Shown: positions 6,099-6,571 of the stretch, piece by piece
Layout of the letters: each line of letters starts with the position of its first letter
Position numbering within the stretch: position 1 is the first letter of the stretch
Program-made: the position numbers and the translations under genes
Origin: Chlorobiota bacterium
GTDB lineage: Bacteria; Bacteroidota; Bacteroidia; Flavobacteriales; Flavobacteriaceae
Assembly (NCBI GenBank): GCA_013151975.1
Contig: JAADHG010000319.1
Coordinates: 1-6,571 of the forward strand
Length of the DNA: 6,571 nucleotides
Direction of reading: 5' to 3'
The notes under the pieces: generated by a model
Seen by the model: only the letters and a program-made list of their open reading frames with translations
What the model was told of the DNA's origin: nothing
The model's database searches: none

Positions 6099-6571
6099 AT
6101 GTTTGATAACTTAAGCGATAAGCTAGATAAAGCACTTCACGTTCTTAAAGGACATGGAAGTATAACCGAGGTAAATGTAGCAGAAACCCTTAAAGAAGTA
6201 CGTCGCGCACTTTTAGATGCCGATGTTAATTTTAAGATTGCAAAGGAATTTACAAATAGAGTAAAAGAGAAAGCGTTAGGGCAAAATGTACTTACCAATT
6301 TACAACCAGGTCAACTTCTAGTTAAGATTGTAAAGGACGAGCTTACTGCATTAATGGGTGGAGAAGCTGCTGGTATAAATTTATCAGGGACACCATCAAT
6401 AATTTTAATGTCTGGATTGCAAGGGTCTGGTAAAACAACTTTTTCTGGGAAGCTTGCAAATTATCTTAAAAACAAAAAAACAAAAAAACCTTTATTAGTT
6501 GCGTGTGATGTGTATCGTCCAGCAGCGATAGATCAGTTACATATCGTTGGAGAACAAATTAATGTTGAGGT
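6099..6571 (+). CDS. ffh: Signal recognition particle protein Ffh, 5' part (runs off the window)
   Basis: N-terminal 157 residues of the SRP GTPase, which binds 4.5S RNA and signal sequences on nascent membrane or secreted proteins and delivers ribosomes to FtsY. The start MFDNLSDKLDKALHVLKGHG is the classic Ffh opening. The N domain occupies about 1-90, with EVNVAETLKEVRRALLDADVN (24-44) and LGQNVLTNLQPGQ (60-72). The G domain begins with the P-loop GLQGSGKT (106-113), then CDVYRPAAIDQL (136-147). The reading frame is open to the window edge, so the gene is cut by the window rather than broken; the rest of the G domain and the RNA-binding M domain lie outside. Start is ATG at 6099-6101. It is separated from the lipoprotein gene by an intrinsic terminator and has its own promoter box, so it is not part of the signalling locus. 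Confidence 0.98.
   Translation, partial: MFDNLSDKLDKALHVLKGHGSITEVNVAETLKEVRRALLDADVNFKIAKEFTNRVKEKALGQNVLTNLQPGQLLVKIVKDELTALMGGEAAGINLSGTPSIILMSGLQGSGKTTFSGKLANYLKNKKTKKPLLVACDVYRPAAIDQLHIVGEQINVE

Overview
The window comes from an AT-rich member of the Bacteroidota, most likely a marine or environmental Flavobacteriia. The evidence is: Bacteroidota-style TAnnTTTG promoter boxes, absence of clear Shine-Dalgarno sequences, a TonB-dependent receptor with an N-terminal STN domain, a FecR-type anti-sigma factor with a Bacteroidota C-terminal domain, and a Cys-rich repeat lipoprotein of a style common in flavobacteria. No species can be named from the sequence alone.

Layout. Positions 17-3840 hold three minus-strand genes read right to left: an ECF sigma factor (3840-3325), a FecR-like transmembrane anti-sigma factor (3212-2316) and a FecA-like TonB-dependent outer-membrane receptor (2323-17). 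The last two overlap by 8 bases, with a GTG start inside the end of fecR. Diverging from the sigma gene across a 108-base gap is a 662-residue predicted lipoprotein (3949-5937, plus strand) built almost entirely of internal repeats. It ends at a strong intrinsic terminator (5998-6031). The 5' part of ffh (signal recognition particle GTPase) then runs off the right edge (6099-6571). No gene-free stretch exceeds 300 bases; the three gaps are 112, 108 and 161 bases.

How the genes work together. Receptor, anti-sigma and ECF sigma form a complete cell-surface signalling relay of the FecA-FecR-FecI kind. Ligand binding at the outer-membrane receptor is relayed through its STN domain to periplasmic FecR, which frees or activates the sigma factor. 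The most telling regulatory signal is a 24-base perfectly conserved block (31 of 33 bases when extended). It occurs once upstream of the lipoprotein gene and once, on the opposite strand, upstream of the fecR-receptor operon, each pointing at its gene. I read it as the promoter recognised by the local ECF sigma. That would make the lipoprotein the dedicated output of the relay and the anti-sigma/receptor pair autoregulated, while the sigma gene has a separate housekeeping-type box overlapping one copy.

The lipoprotein is the least familiar element: two Cys-bracketed A-B repeat modules, then three copies of a four-Cys domain of about 105 residues, with one Ig-like domain inserted before the last copy. 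Its ligand or role cannot be told from sequence. ffh is an unrelated housekeeping neighbour.
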